The notes under the pieces: generated by a model | The model's database searches: none | What the model was told of the DNA's origin: nothing | The model's input: the letters and a program-made list of their open reading frames with translations, nothing else | From: Nemertoderma westbladi | Lineage: Eukaryota > Xenacoelomorpha > Nemertodermatida > Nemertodermatidae | Direction of reading: 5' to 3' | Length of the DNA stretch: 37,117 nt | Assembly (NCBI GenBank): GCA_032718475.1 | Contig: JAUCBJ010007784.1 | Coordinates: 1 to 37,117, forward strand | Shown: one piece after another, positions 9,595 to 18,843 of the stretch | Position numbering within the stretch: position 1 is the stretch's first letter | Layout: each line of letters opens with the position of its first letter | Made by a program: the position numbers and the translations under genes

Positions 9595-10556
9595 CTGAGT
9601 ATACAGTGTGACGACCAAACAAAGTTAGATACAACATATTGATAGAGCTAACAAAGTGCAATAATTACTGTAGAGGATATAAAACAGTAGGAACAATGTA
9701 TACGGTTTGAACGAAATGGATTATATTGGTTTGGGGTTTGGCATGGGGAGATGGGTAACTGACATTTTGGGAGTGTACATTTTTGAGGTTTTAACATTAG
9801 AGCGGTCAGATGTTTAGTAATTATTGCCAATATTGTGGTATATTTAATGTGGCAGGTTTAACATACGATTTATTCTTGGGTGTATTTCTACATTAAATAT
9901 GACCTCTCTCATATTACTTTATATTACATCTTATTGTGTATTATTGGTGTATACGTTATTTGCACCGTACGTGCAATAACTTCTATTGGTGAGAATAGTA
10001 GTTATTGAACTACAGTAGTAGTTATCAATATACACAGTACTGCAAGTCAAACTGAACCTTCTTATTAAATGACACTGCTTCCGGGGTCTACTACACATCC
10101 TCGACTGGTACAATCCGACAGCAGGTTCCCTGAACGAAACCGGAATTCTATTGGGAAAGGAGGTAGATATTCTACTAGGGAAGCACTGAAGAATCGGATA
10201 GGGTCTTTCGATAATCTCACCCCCATGACGAATTGAGAGACGAAAGATATTAAGTTATTTACTGTAGGTAATCTTCAACACCTTATATCAGCTATCTCCT
10301 CTGCCACGGTTTTTAGGTTCGCGTAGTGAGACCTCTAGTATTCACTCCATTGTTGTAGTTGTTAATTTCCAGTTAGGTTTTAGTTTTATAAGGCTTCTTA
10401 TAAGGCTTATTAAGTGCAGTGGCGAAATTGGTAGAGCATTGGACTTGGAATCGCTAGGTACCGTAGTAAAAGCCATTCAATGAGACAGTTCATGCGTTAG
10501 TAGACGCGATCCTTTCACTGATTTCCACTGATCCACAACATAATCTCCTGTGAGAT
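9595..10556. other. Intronic AT-rich DNA, no gene seen
   Basis: No convincing ORF was seen. The short minus-strand frames at 9648-9830 and 9931-10113 have no recognisable domain. Near 10421-10455 a short stretch resembles a Pol III A box (TGGCGAAATTGG) followed by GAGCATTGGACTTGGAATC, as in tRNA-derived SINE heads. A convincing B box is missing. Confidence 0.4.
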
Positions 10557-10757
10557 TTGGCCTACATCTTCAAAATATTGAATTCAGATACTTACGGCGG
10601 GATGAATACATCATCCCACCCATATACAATGTGGGCTCGTATTTACTTTTCCGCGGCCGTGTACACGAGGTCAAGGGTTGCATTCAACAATCCTGCTAGG
10701 CGATTATTTAAGTTTCCTCATAGGAGTAGTATGTCTGAGTTCTTTGGTGCTAATTAA
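10557..10757 (+). pseudogene. LINE reverse-transcriptase C-terminal remnant
   Basis: The frame contains VAFNNPARRLFKFPHRSSMS followed by EFFGAN. This matches the pattern [VA]-[YF]-N-N-x2-R-x-L-F-x2-P-R-x-S-S-x-S-x-x-F, which follows the polymerase domain in many animal non-LTR retrotransposons. It starts and ends abruptly. The remnant sits inside the large Ig-gene intron. Confidence 0.5.
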
Positions 10758-10899
10758 TAATAATCTGCCTTGTTTTATTGACATAATTATTATTGACGAA
10801 TTATTATTTATTTTACCGGACCTGCAACCCGGATCTATGCCAACCACCTCTTAACTCCAGTAAACAAAACATCCTTCACCTCTACCAGAACATCTTCAC

Positions 10900-11172
10900 C
10901 GAGTATGGACGAGATTAAGGGTTGGCAGCCATAATCTTCATGTCGAGTACCAATGGTGGAAACGAATTCCAAGACAGGAGCGTGTGTGCCCGTGTGGTTT
11001 TAAGGAATCATCAGAGGAGCACGCAATTTTAAGATGCCCGCTAATAAAATCGATAAGATCAGATTATTTTGAAATCTTTCCATCCTCGGTAACTGATCTT
11101 TTTTCTGCAGATGATCAGAAGATAGTAGCAACATTCATATTTCGTGTTTTTGAGTTCTTCGACAGCCAATAA
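10900..11172 (+). pseudogene. LINE C-terminal zinc-finger remnant
   Basis: The plus frame reads RIPRQERVCPCGFKESSEEH and continues AILRCPLIKS before a stop at 11172. C-x-C-G...E-E-H...R-C-P is the C-terminal zinc-finger tail common in animal non-LTR reverse transcriptases. The upstream polymerase is absent except for the separate fragment at 10557-10757. It is not certain that the two come from one insertion. Confidence 0.5.
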
Positions 11173-11485
11173 CAGCCACACTTTCAATTAAACATTTAAT
11201 AATTTTTTGATAATAATCTTATTATAAATTGATTGATAAAAAGCTAACGACAAAAAGGTAGGTAGACCTAACGATCCATTTCCAGTTAATATGTTTCTCA
11301 ATGGAGAATTTATCCCGGACAAACAGGTCGCGAAATCATTTTCCAGTCAAATAAGTCCTTGGGTTTAACATGGAGATATTTGTGCTGGGTTTTACAATTA
11401 ATTTCTTGGTGAATTACTATTTTAACCGATCATCATTGTGAATAAAATAAAAAATCGTATATCTTCGGCTTTAAGTGTATATATA

Positions 11486-11744
11486 TTATAAGATAGGTAT
11501 AACGTTCAGTTAGTTAATATGAATTAGTATATATCAATATAATATAATTATAGTGCAATAACCCAACACACGTTCTGACTAACTTGCTGACTACAGGACT
11601 ACTCTACTGCACTACTCAGCTACTGCGTACCGGTACACTTCCCTGCCACCCTTAATACCCACAGTCTGCAGTCTGGCAGTTATCCGGTCGTCTCAGCCTC
11701 TCAGTCCCTCCGAACTTCGGTCCTTTCTCCCCCCACTCATATAT
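11486..11744 (-). repeat. 3' LTR of the Gypsy element
   Basis: This is identical to 15738-15996 except for GAATT/GAATA and CTTCGG/CTTAGG differences. On the minus strand it follows a purine tract. The ends are AT-rich and do not show a clear TG...CA. Confidence 0.93.
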
Positions 11745-11757
11745 CTCCCCCAGTTTC
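11745..11757 (-). other. Polypurine tract of the Gypsy element
   Basis: The minus strand reads GAAACTGGGGGAG, directly abutting the 3' LTR. It resembles the purine tract of the large BEL element, which also ends GGGGGAG. Confidence 0.7.
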
Positions 11758-11767
11758 TGAAAAACTC

Positions 11768-14700
11768 CTATTCCGGTATATATCTATTCGGTTGTTTCGA
11801 TTGACGGCCAGCTCGAGTTCTGTACGGTTCCGGGTATGGAGTGTACTGAATAGTTTCAGTTTCAGATTCTTCTCTCTCATCACTCGAGATGTACAAGTTA
11901 TTTATCTCAGATTCTTCATCACTCTCTGAATCACTTGTGTTAGATATGCTTACATTACATTCCACTTCCGCGGATTTCTTATCCATTTCAATTCTCCTAA
12001 TGTCCTGTAGGTGGCGTCGAACCCCATTGATTATTACCGAACGATTATCTGGTACCGCTTCCACAGGGACTGGTCCATTCCAGCGGTCAGTGCACCTACA
12101 GTGTTGTTTGGGCTTTGTATAAACTAAATCTCCTACTTTCATGTTTTGGTTCACGGTTGGTTGTTTCATTCTCTCTGTAATTCCTGGAAGTTTGGTAATG
12201 TACGTTTCCATGACCTTCTCTAATGGAGTCTTACCATCTTTTCCTACTGTTCGATTGTACCAAAACGTTATTTGTTCACACGTTTTTTTTGACCTCGCTG
12301 CCCAACATTTAATCGTTCTATGTATACGTTCTACTGCATTTCCCTTTGGCCGGTATGCACATGTTAGTATTAGTGATATTTCCCATTTCTCAATAAATTT
12401 TTTAAACTCTTTGCTTTGAAAAGGATTGTTATCGGCCGTTATTTCTTCTGGTGGCCCCCATTCCGTGAATAATCTTTGCAATTTGTTTATTGCAGTCTCT
12501 GCCATCTTGTTTTGGACTCGATACCATATGGTAAAGTTTGTACAGCAATCTAATATGGATAAATATTTCAGTGTACCATTTTCAACAAAATCAACTGACA
12601 ACCGTTGCCAGGCCCTTTTTGTTTTGGTTGTTCCTTTAGATACCTTTGTTGGTGTCGGATCGATACTAACACATTCAATACATTTTGTACATATGTCCCT
12701 AAACACATCCTCCTCAATTCTTTCATTCCTTAGGACCTTGTTTTTACAGCACAGTTGCTGTAGTCTCTTAGCTCCTACATGTGCAATTTCATGTATGACT
12801 TTTACTCGATTTCTAATTTCCTTAGCCCTTTGTTCCACATTATTTACTTCGATTGCATCCAGTACATTGGTTTCATTTCTCACTAAATCACTCTCAATTT
12901 GTTCTCCTGTACCAATTGCCACTGTAATGGGCACCTTAGGTGACTTCCGATTTAGCCATGGCTTTGGAATTCTTGTCAGCGAGTCTGCCAGATTCTTGGT
13001 TGATGGGATTAACTGAATTTCAACTTCTAACCCATATTCCTTAACTGTTTTTTGTATTAACTCTAATCGTCGTCGAATAAGCATTTTGGATAATCCTTTT
13101 GTTCTCAGCCTATGCTCGTCCCTTAATAGTGACTTAATCCATCCATAGACAGTGGCTGAATCTGTGAAAACTTTGAGTTTCTTTATGTCCCATTCTATTG
13201 ACATATTTATGCCCTGTATAATTGCTGCGAGCTCTGCTGAGTTTATGTGTTCAGGGTCATCATCCCGCCTCAGCCATGCTCCATCCTCCACCGTCTTTCC
13301 CCTGATTCTTATTAGTGCCCCAGTAGCAATGTCTGATGCATCCGCCCAGACCTCACCCTCTCCTGCATTCGAAACCGGCCAGTCTCCCTTCACAGGATCT
13401 TCTCGCTGTATGCGCTCAATTATTTCTACTAGTTTTTCTCTAACTGAGGGATCTATTTGTTTGTCCATTGGTACATCTGCTGCCTCTCTTTGCAACCAAC
13501 TTAGCGCAATGCGCAGCCAACCAGCAACTAGATAGTTCCCACGAATCTGACCAACATAGGACAGCAATTGTCTGTGTGTTAGTTGTAGTTCTATTTTCTC
13601 TGGGTTGGGGATTTTTGCGTCACGCCGCCACTTTCCATCTTTCACGTATATTCCGAGCACTCTAGCTCCATCACTTACCATAGTTGGGGGTTTCGATAAG
13701 AGTCCATACTTACTCAGGTGCTCCATCACGGTTTTTGTTGTGACTCCTTTAGACAGGTCAATATATATGTCATCTCGGAAGGGACTCGTTGCGTTTTTTA
13801 TCTGTTCATTCTGCTGCAATGTTGTTGCCACTATGTTGTCTAATATCTTAGGTGCTGGCCCTAGTCCAAACCCTAATCGTGTCATTGCATATCGTTTCCC
13901 CTGATAAATAACTGTCTGATATGGGTGCAGATGTTTGGCTACTCGCACCTGCATGTAGGCCCATTTTAAATCTATAACTGCCGTGTTATCCCCCATTCGC
14001 GCCCACTGTCTTAATTTCTCTGTACTCGCAGCTGCATCAGCACCTGGTTGCTTAACTATATAGTCATTTAACTCCCTAAAATCCATTATTGGTCGAACAC
14101 GGTCCTTGCGTTCCTCATACTTTCCCATTAGGGGAATCAGTCCCTTGCAGTCCTCTGGGTACTCTACCAACCACCCGTTTTCAATCCATTCATTCACACC
14201 CTGTTCATACTTCGCTCTGTATTCGGGGGGAATCCGATATTCAGTAACTCGGTTATATAGGCACTCAGGACCTGAACCTTTTTCGAATTTGTATTCAACT
14301 TCCCAATATTTTCCATTGAAATTTGCACAGAAGTCGGACTTTTCTATCTTTAATGTATTTTCCCCCTTGTCACCGCTCAATTGTCCACTAAAACTAGCTG
14401 CAGAGAGAATCATGTCACCCCCATTGTTTAGGTAAACTTCTGTTAGTCCATTTTTGTTACACTGAATTGTCATTCTTAGTCCTTTTATTAGATCCCAGCC
14501 AATTATTAAATCCAAATCACCAACAAGGCGATCAACTACCGTGACCTCCCATTCAAATTCCTCAGTTCCACTCACCTTAATTGTAGTTAGAAATTTCCCA
14601 CTTGTAACAGCTTTCGTCTTGTTCAACATTATGATTGGTTCGTCATTGGATTCTTCTACCAGTTTGCCGTTAATTTGGTTTGTTAATCGCTTCGATATTA

Positions 14701-14902
14701 CTCCTCCACTGCTTCCCGTATCCAATAATGCGATTCCCATTCTCCCCCCGCAGCAAACATTAATAATAGGTAAATCGCCTAGATTTCTATAACAGGGGAA
14801 ACGCCCACTGGCGCATATAGCGCTTCCCCTCACTCGTTTCCCGATCCCAAGGTTGCTACGCATCCCCTTACCAAGTGATCGGTACCCCCGCATCTGTAGC
14901 AC
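11768..14902 (-). CDS. pol: Gypsy Pol polyprotein: protease, reverse transcriptase, RNase H, integrase
   Basis: This 1044-codon frame is reached from gag by -1 frameshifting, so the first ATG in the track is not the true start. Retropepsin: LLDTGSSGGVIS at residue 59-70. Reverse transcriptase: about 235-430, with VIDLKWAYMQVR and a catalytic FRDD at 375-378 where most relatives have Y/F-x-DD with a hydrophobic x. RNase H: D521 in VWADASD, E556, D581 and D640. Integrase: HHCC finger (H704, H708, C738, C741), then D771, D824 and E858 of the DDE triad, and a WNGPVPVEAV segment like the GPY/F module. The C-terminal tail is acidic, and no chromodomain was seen. All catalytic residues are present, so the protein is plausibly active. 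It would copy element RNA to DNA and insert it in the genome. Confidence 0.93.
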   Translation of the reverse strand: MLQMRGYRSLGKGMRSNLGIGKRVRGSAICASGRFPCYRNLGDLPIINVCCGGRMGIALLDTGSSGGVISKRLTNQINGKLVEESNDEPIIMLNKTKAVTSGKFLTTIKVSGTEEFEWEVTVVDRLVGDLDLIIGWDLIKGLRMTIQCNKNGLTEVYLNNGGDMILSAASFSGQLSGDKGENTLKIEKSDFCANFNGKYWEVEYKFEKGSGPECLYNRVTEYRIPPEYRAKYEQGVNEWIENGWLVEYPEDCKGLIPLMGKYEERKDRVRPIMDFRELNDYIVKQPGADAAASTEKLRQWARMGDNTAVIDLKWAYMQVRVAKHLHPYQTVIYQGKRYAMTRLGFGLGPAPKILDNIVATTLQQNEQIKNATSPFRDDIYIDLSKGVTTKTVMEHLSKYGLLSKPPTMVSDGARVLGIYVKDGKWRRDAKIPNPEKIELQLTHRQLLSYVGQIRGNYLVAGWLRIALSWLQREAADVPMDKQIDPSVREKLVEIIERIQREDPVKGDWPVSNAGEGEVWADASDIATGALIRIRGKTVEDGAWLRRDDDPEHINSAELAAIIQGINMSIEWDIKKLKVFTDSATVYGWIKSLLRDEHRLRTKGLSKMLIRRRLELIQKTVKEYGLEVEIQLIPSTKNLADSLTRIPKPWLNRKSPKVPITVAIGTGEQIESDLVRNETNVLDAIEVNNVEQRAKEIRNRVKVIHEIAHVGAKRLQQLCCKNKVLRNERIEEDVFRDICTKCIECVSIDPTPTKVSKGTTKTKRAWQRLSVDFVENGTLKYLSILDCCTNFTIWYRVQNKMAETAINKLQRLFTEWGPPEEITADNNPFQSKEFKKFIEKWEISLILTCAYRPKGNAVERIHRTIKCWAARSKKTCEQITFWYNRTVGKDGKTPLEKVMETYITKLPGITERMKQPTVNQNMKVGDLVYTKPKQHCRCTDRWNGPVPVEAVPDNRSVIINGVRRHLQDIRRIEMDKKSAEVECNVSISNTSDSESDEESEINNLYISSDEREESETETIQYTPYPEPYRTRAGRQSKQPNRYIPE
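14795..14829 (-). promoter_or_regulatory. Stem-loop stimulating -1 frameshifting
   Basis: In the transcript, GGGGAAGCGC and GCGTTTCCCC form a strong stem, beginning 6 nt after the slippery heptamer. The loop region includes TATATGCGCCAGTGG. Spacing and stability match known retroviral and retrotransposon frameshift stimulators. Confidence 0.75.
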
Positions 14903-15705
14903 CCAGTCATTCTGTTCCCACTCCCACTCCCACCTGGTTTGCTTTGCGTATACGTAGTCACATTATTCCCGTCTCCCCGTCCTTGGAGACCTTGTGCTGG
15001 TACCGGTACCATACAATTTCTTGCTATGTGGTCCAATGCACCACATCGGAAGCATCCCCTGTTCCGCCCACTAAATCCGATCGGAATCCCATTCCCCATA
15101 CCGGTATTTGCTCCCCTCCCCATACCACGGCTTCCTCCCCGTCGATAACCCCAAGCTCCCGCTGCTCCCACACCAACATTCTCTAACTTGCTGCTCTGAT
15201 CAGATAGCAATCGCCGCGCTTGAACTAGTAGCTGATCCAGATCCAATTCTTTAACCGTTAATGCTTTCGTCTCTCCCTGAATATCATCCGGTAGCCCACT
15301 CACAAACTGAGAGGCCAGCATCGCTTCAGCGCAGTCACTCTCCACATCCTCTGTAATTAGCGATAACAGTCGTCTTAAGTCTGCAAGAAACGTATCTACT
15401 GGTTCACCCACCCGCAGTTGACGGCGTTTAAACTGATCATAGGCTGCATACGGATTAATGGCAAATGCCTTAATTATAACTTTTTTTACATCATCATAGT
15501 TTGCTTTTCTATCATCGGGAAGTTGATTCACCACTGCGAACGCCGGTCCCTCAAACGACAAGCGGACATACGTCACCCTTGACGCTTCTGTCAGTTTAGC
15601 CTCAGTTTTTAGAATATCGTAGGTGTCTTCGAATATTTGGAACCACACATAAGGATCTGTACTGCCGTCGTATTTCTTTACATAGTCCGATAATTTTGGT
15701 GCCAT
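14830..15705 (-). CDS. gag: Gypsy Gag protein (capsid and nucleocapsid)
   Basis: This 291-codon frame starts at an ATG 33 bp inside the 5' LTR, so the leader is very short. Residues 1-175 resemble a retrotransposon gag capsid domain, with PYVWFQIFEDTYDI, then a VKKVIIKAFAINPYAAYDQF stretch and a region with VDTFLADLRRL. A glycine- and arginine-rich linker follows. Two CCHC zinc knuckles, CFRCGALDHIARNC and CYRCGGTDHLVRGC, end the protein and would bind element RNA. The frame overlaps pol by 73 nt. The stop codon follows the slippery site, so most ribosomes make Gag alone and a minority make Gag-Pol. Confidence 0.92.
   Translation of the reverse strand: MAPKLSDYVKKYDGSTDPYVWFQIFEDTYDILKTEAKLTEASRVTYVRLSFEGPAFAVVNQLPDDRKANYDDVKKVIIKAFAINPYAAYDQFKRRQLRVGEPVDTFLADLRRLLSLITEDVESDCAEAMLASQFVSGLPDDIQGETKALTVKELDLDQLLVQARRLLSDQSSKLENVGVGAAGAWGYRRGGSRGMGRGANTGMGNGIPIGFSGRNRGCFRCGALDHIARNCMVPVPAQGLQGRGDGNNVTTYTQSKPGGSGSGNRMTGCYRCGGTDHLVRGCVATLGSGNE
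14836..14842 (-). promoter_or_regulatory. Slippery heptamer GGGAAAC for -1 frameshifting
   Basis: On the minus strand the gag frame reads TCG GGA AAC GAG TGA. The heptamer is therefore G-GGA-AAC in the zero frame, the X-XXY-YYZ arrangement needed for simultaneous tRNA slippage. The shifted frame continues GGG AAA CGA GTG into the pol frame, which reads GKRVRGSA. The gag stop lies inside the 6-nt spacer before the stem-loop. Confidence 0.88.
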
Positions 15706-15737
15706 TTTAGTTCTATATTTGTTGATGCCCGGTTAGC

Positions 15738-15996
15738 TTATAAGATAGGTATAACGTTCAGTTAGTTAATATGAATAAGTATATATCAATATAATATAAT
15801 TATAGTGCAATAACCCAACACACGTTCTGACTAACTTGCTGACTACAGGACTACTCTACTGCACTACTCAGCTACTGCGTACCGGTACACTTCCCTGCCA
15901 CCCTTAATACCCACAGTCTGCAGTCTGGCAGTTATCCGGTCGTCTCAGCCTCTCAGTCCCTCCGAACTTAGGTCCTTTCTCCCCCCACTCATATAT
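15738..15996 (-). repeat. 5' LTR of the Gypsy element
   Basis: This is the upstream copy of the 259-bp LTR, two mismatches from 11486-11744. It holds the promoter of the element by position. Only 72 bp separate it from the left LTR of the large BEL element. Confidence 0.93.
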
Positions 15997-16063
15997 ATAT
16001 TGCACTGTAAATAGGTAATATAAAATGGAAGTCATATTATAGCATAATGCAAATTACAATTAA

Positions 16064-16068
16064 TTAAC
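16064..16068. repeat. Left target-site duplication TTAAC
   Basis: TTAAC directly precedes the TGTTAGC start of the BEL LTR and is repeated after its right end at 30316-30320. A 5-bp duplication is usual for BEL/Pao integrases. Confidence 0.9.
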
Positions 16069-16594
16069 TGTTAGCTTATTCAATTCCGCTAACACCCCAC
16101 AAAGTCAACCGTTAAGCAATATTGGGGGCCACGAGATTGGGTAACCAATAACTCGTGTCACCCCAACAAAATGGGAAGGAGAAACACAATAAGGGTCAGG
16201 GGCCAAACCCCTAACCGAGAGAGAATAGGTGGAGTGAATGGGAACACTCCAAAGGGCGCCAACAGGGATATTAGCCAATCAGGGGGGGAAGCATCGGCTA
16301 GGTACTGTAGCAAGGCCAAACCATGCAATATATCATTAGGTACCAGTAATCATCTCATTCAGTTATCTCAGTGTTATTGGTGTTGCAGTAGCAATAGTTT
16401 AGCTAGGGAAGTACCGGGACTTCAATTACCGTTTCCCGCCTTCCGTGTACAACAATATATTATCAGTTATCTATATCTATATACCCGAGTATTATACACG
16501 ACGAATAACGCAAACTCTTTCATCTTTCACACACGGCGGGGACGCGTGAATTGACAAACCGGATAAACCGGGATCCTTCCTGGATCCCGTCACA
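16069..16594 (+). repeat. 5' LTR of BEL-2 (526 bp)
   Basis: It begins TGTTAGC and ends GTCACA, with TG...CA termini. It matches 29788-30315 with 8 substitutions, a 3-bp indel near 16190 and a 5-bp indel near 16329. Near the 3' end, GGGATCC-TTCC-TGGATCCC forms a hairpin. I could not identify a clear TGG primer-binding site in the sequence that follows. Confidence 0.95.
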
Positions 16595-16900
16595 GTAATT
16601 GAACCAGAGCTGCCGACCTAGTTGAACTCAGTGACTACCAGCCACCAATCTATAGAAGAGAGATGAGTCAGTCAGGAGAGACGACACCGACGCGGACCCC
16701 GGACGAAGAACTAACGATCCAGACGGTATAGGCCCACGACGCTGGACCCATCGGTAACGGGTGATCCGGCAGTTCAGGACGAGGGGGGCCGTCTGGAGCC
16801 AGAGGTCGAGTCGAGAGGAGGGGGAGTCAAGTTGAGAGACCGAGAGGGTGAGTTGGAAGGAGAAGGAGACGAGTCGACACGGAACAAAGGTCGGCGTGCC

Positions 16901-17122
16901 GATGTCGCCGGCCAGCCACAGGCCGAGGGCGACGAACGGCCCACCGAAACGGCGACGGTGGGACCGACGGTACAACGCCGGACCCGGAGAGATGAGGGAG
17001 ATGTCGGTACCGATGTCGCCGGCCAGCCACAGGCCGAGGGTGACGGACGGCCCACCGGAACGGCGACGGCAGGGCCGCCGGTACGACGTCGGACCCGGAG
17101 AGACGGAGGAGAGGTCGGCGAC
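16901..17122 (+). repeat. Two in-frame 111-bp repeats in gag
   Basis: GATGTCGCCGGCCAGCCACA starts at 16901 and again at 17012. Each copy encodes 37 residues beginning DVAGQPQAEGD and including RRTRRD. Confidence 0.85.
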
Positions 17123-18603
17123 GAGGACGTCGGGGTTTCTGATCGACTTCGACGGGCCTACAACGCGACCCGGAAGCTACTTAAGGAGGCCAAGGAGGGG
17201 GCTAAGATAGATGAGGTGAAGTTAACAAGAGGACTAGGTGAGTCGGATAGACATTTTAGCTATCTAATGCGTTTCGGGCAGAGAGAACTGGCCAAGGAGA
17301 GAGCGAGAGGGGTTGCAGAGGAACTGTGTGATTTATGGCGGTGTAGGGGTATGCAACCTAGTGCAGTGTACGTAGGGCCATACTTAGTCGATGCCCAGGA
17401 TGTAAAATTTGAGGGTTGGAGGAGACCTGAGGAGGGCGAATCTGAGGTTGAGCCTGAGGATTCGATCTCGTTGGTCGGGGGAAGTTCTGGGAAGAGGGGG
17501 AAAGTTAGTAGGTCGGGAAGGCGGAGGGAATCCGTCGTAACCGATAAGTCTGCTACATCCTCCATAAAAGAAAGACGGGTGAGAGAGATAAATGCCACGT
17601 ACCATCTCGAGCTGATAGAGCAAGGTCAGAGAGACATAAATAGACGGTTAGAAGAGGGGAGAGTGCATCTAGAGAGGGAAGCGGTATTGATTAGAGAAAC
17701 CAGGGAGAGGGCCGAAAAGGCCGTGGAAAGCCTTAAAGAGTGTGAGGAAATAGAAAGGAGGGAACAAGAGGAGCGTGTGGCGAGAGAGAACAGTGAACGC
17801 AAAGAGCGTGAGGTAGAACACAAGGAACGTGAGGCGAGAGAGGAAAATGAACGCAAGGAACGTGAGGCGAGAGAGGAAAATGAACGCAAGGAACATGAGG
17901 CGAGAGAGGAAAGTGAGCATAGAGAGCGTGAGGCGAGGCGAAGGGAGCGAGCTAAGAGAGAGGCGGAATTGGCCGACCAGAATGCACGGGAGGATCGGGA
18001 GAGAATGGCAAGAGAGGAGCGTGTGCGAGAGGAATTGGAAAGAGAGCAAAGTGAGCTTATAGAGTACAAGGCTAGACGCATGCGCGAACTAGAACTGGCG
18101 CGGATAGGGGCGTCTGAGAGCGGGACTGGCTTGAATATTTTCGAGGAGCCAAGGCCCGTGGATACATTTATTAATACCCCACTTACAGGGACCGCACGAC
18201 AGACACGAAACTGGTGTGACCGTACGGGCGGGGGGGGGGGGGGGGGTAATAATAATACTACCGTAGACGACGTTAATATTAATGGTACCGTATCGGATAA
18301 TCCTAACCAAGCTTATATTGCAGGAAATACTTTGCCTGGTAGTAGTAATTTGAATTTAAATACAAATAGCCTAAATAATAATTTCAATTTAAACATGCAA
18401 AATAATCCGAATAATAATTTAAATTTAGGAAATAATAATAACTCAAATAATTTAAATAATAATCCAAGCCCGAATTTACAAAATAATTCAAATAACGTAG
18501 TCGCGCAAAATAATCCAAAATGATTCTACTTCGAACGAACAAAATAATTCCGTTTCTAATATAGGTGCTATTAACGCGAGCGCGTCGGACGTGTATGAGC
18601 CGA

Positions 18604-18843
18604 CAGACGGCGGCCTAGTAGGCCACGTAGTTAGTAGGCAGGAGGTGGCGGGGTTGAGTCGACCCGACGGTGGCCTGGTAGGCCACGTAGTTGGTAGGCA
18701 GGAGGTGGCAGGGTTGAGTCGAGCCGACGGCGGCCTGGTAGACCACGTAGTTAGTAGGCAGGAGGTGGCAGGGTTGAGTCGAGCCGACGGCGGCCTGGTA
18801 GGCCACGTAGTTAGTAGGCAGGAGGTGGCGGGGTTGAGCCAAC
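18604..18843 (+). repeat. Four in-frame 60-bp repeats in gag
   Basis: The unit encodes DGGLVGHVVSRQEVAGLSRP with small variations. The DNA copies are nearly identical, which points to recent unequal exchange or slippage. Confidence 0.9.

Larger units (their letters stand above)
11486..15996 (-). mobile_element. Apparently intact Ty3/Gypsy LTR retrotransposon
   Basis: This 4511-bp element is flanked by 259-bp LTRs that differ at only two positions by my alignment. It carries gag and pol in the order protease, reverse transcriptase, RNase H, integrase, which is diagnostic of Ty3/Gypsy. Both frames are uninterrupted and joined by a -1 frameshift signal. The insertion is in the same orientation as the host Ig gene, inside its long intron. 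Target duplication is hard to call because both flanks are AT repeats; TATAT is compatible. No canonical TGG primer-binding site was found next to the 5' LTR. Confidence 0.92.

Noticed and set aside
12426-13016. Plus-strand ORF of 196 codons inside the Gypsy element
   Set aside because: It is antisense to pol, which has clear catalytic motifs; the plus frame has none.
15706-15737. tRNA primer-binding site of the Gypsy element
   Set aside because: The minus-strand sequence after the 5' LTR starts GCTAACCGGGCATC, with no TGG. An unusual priming mode cannot be shown from sequence alone.
16595-16625. tRNA primer-binding site of BEL-2
   Set aside because: The sequence after the LTR lacks the expected TGG start. 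The complement resembles a tRNA T-arm (GGTTCAAT), but this is not enough for a call.
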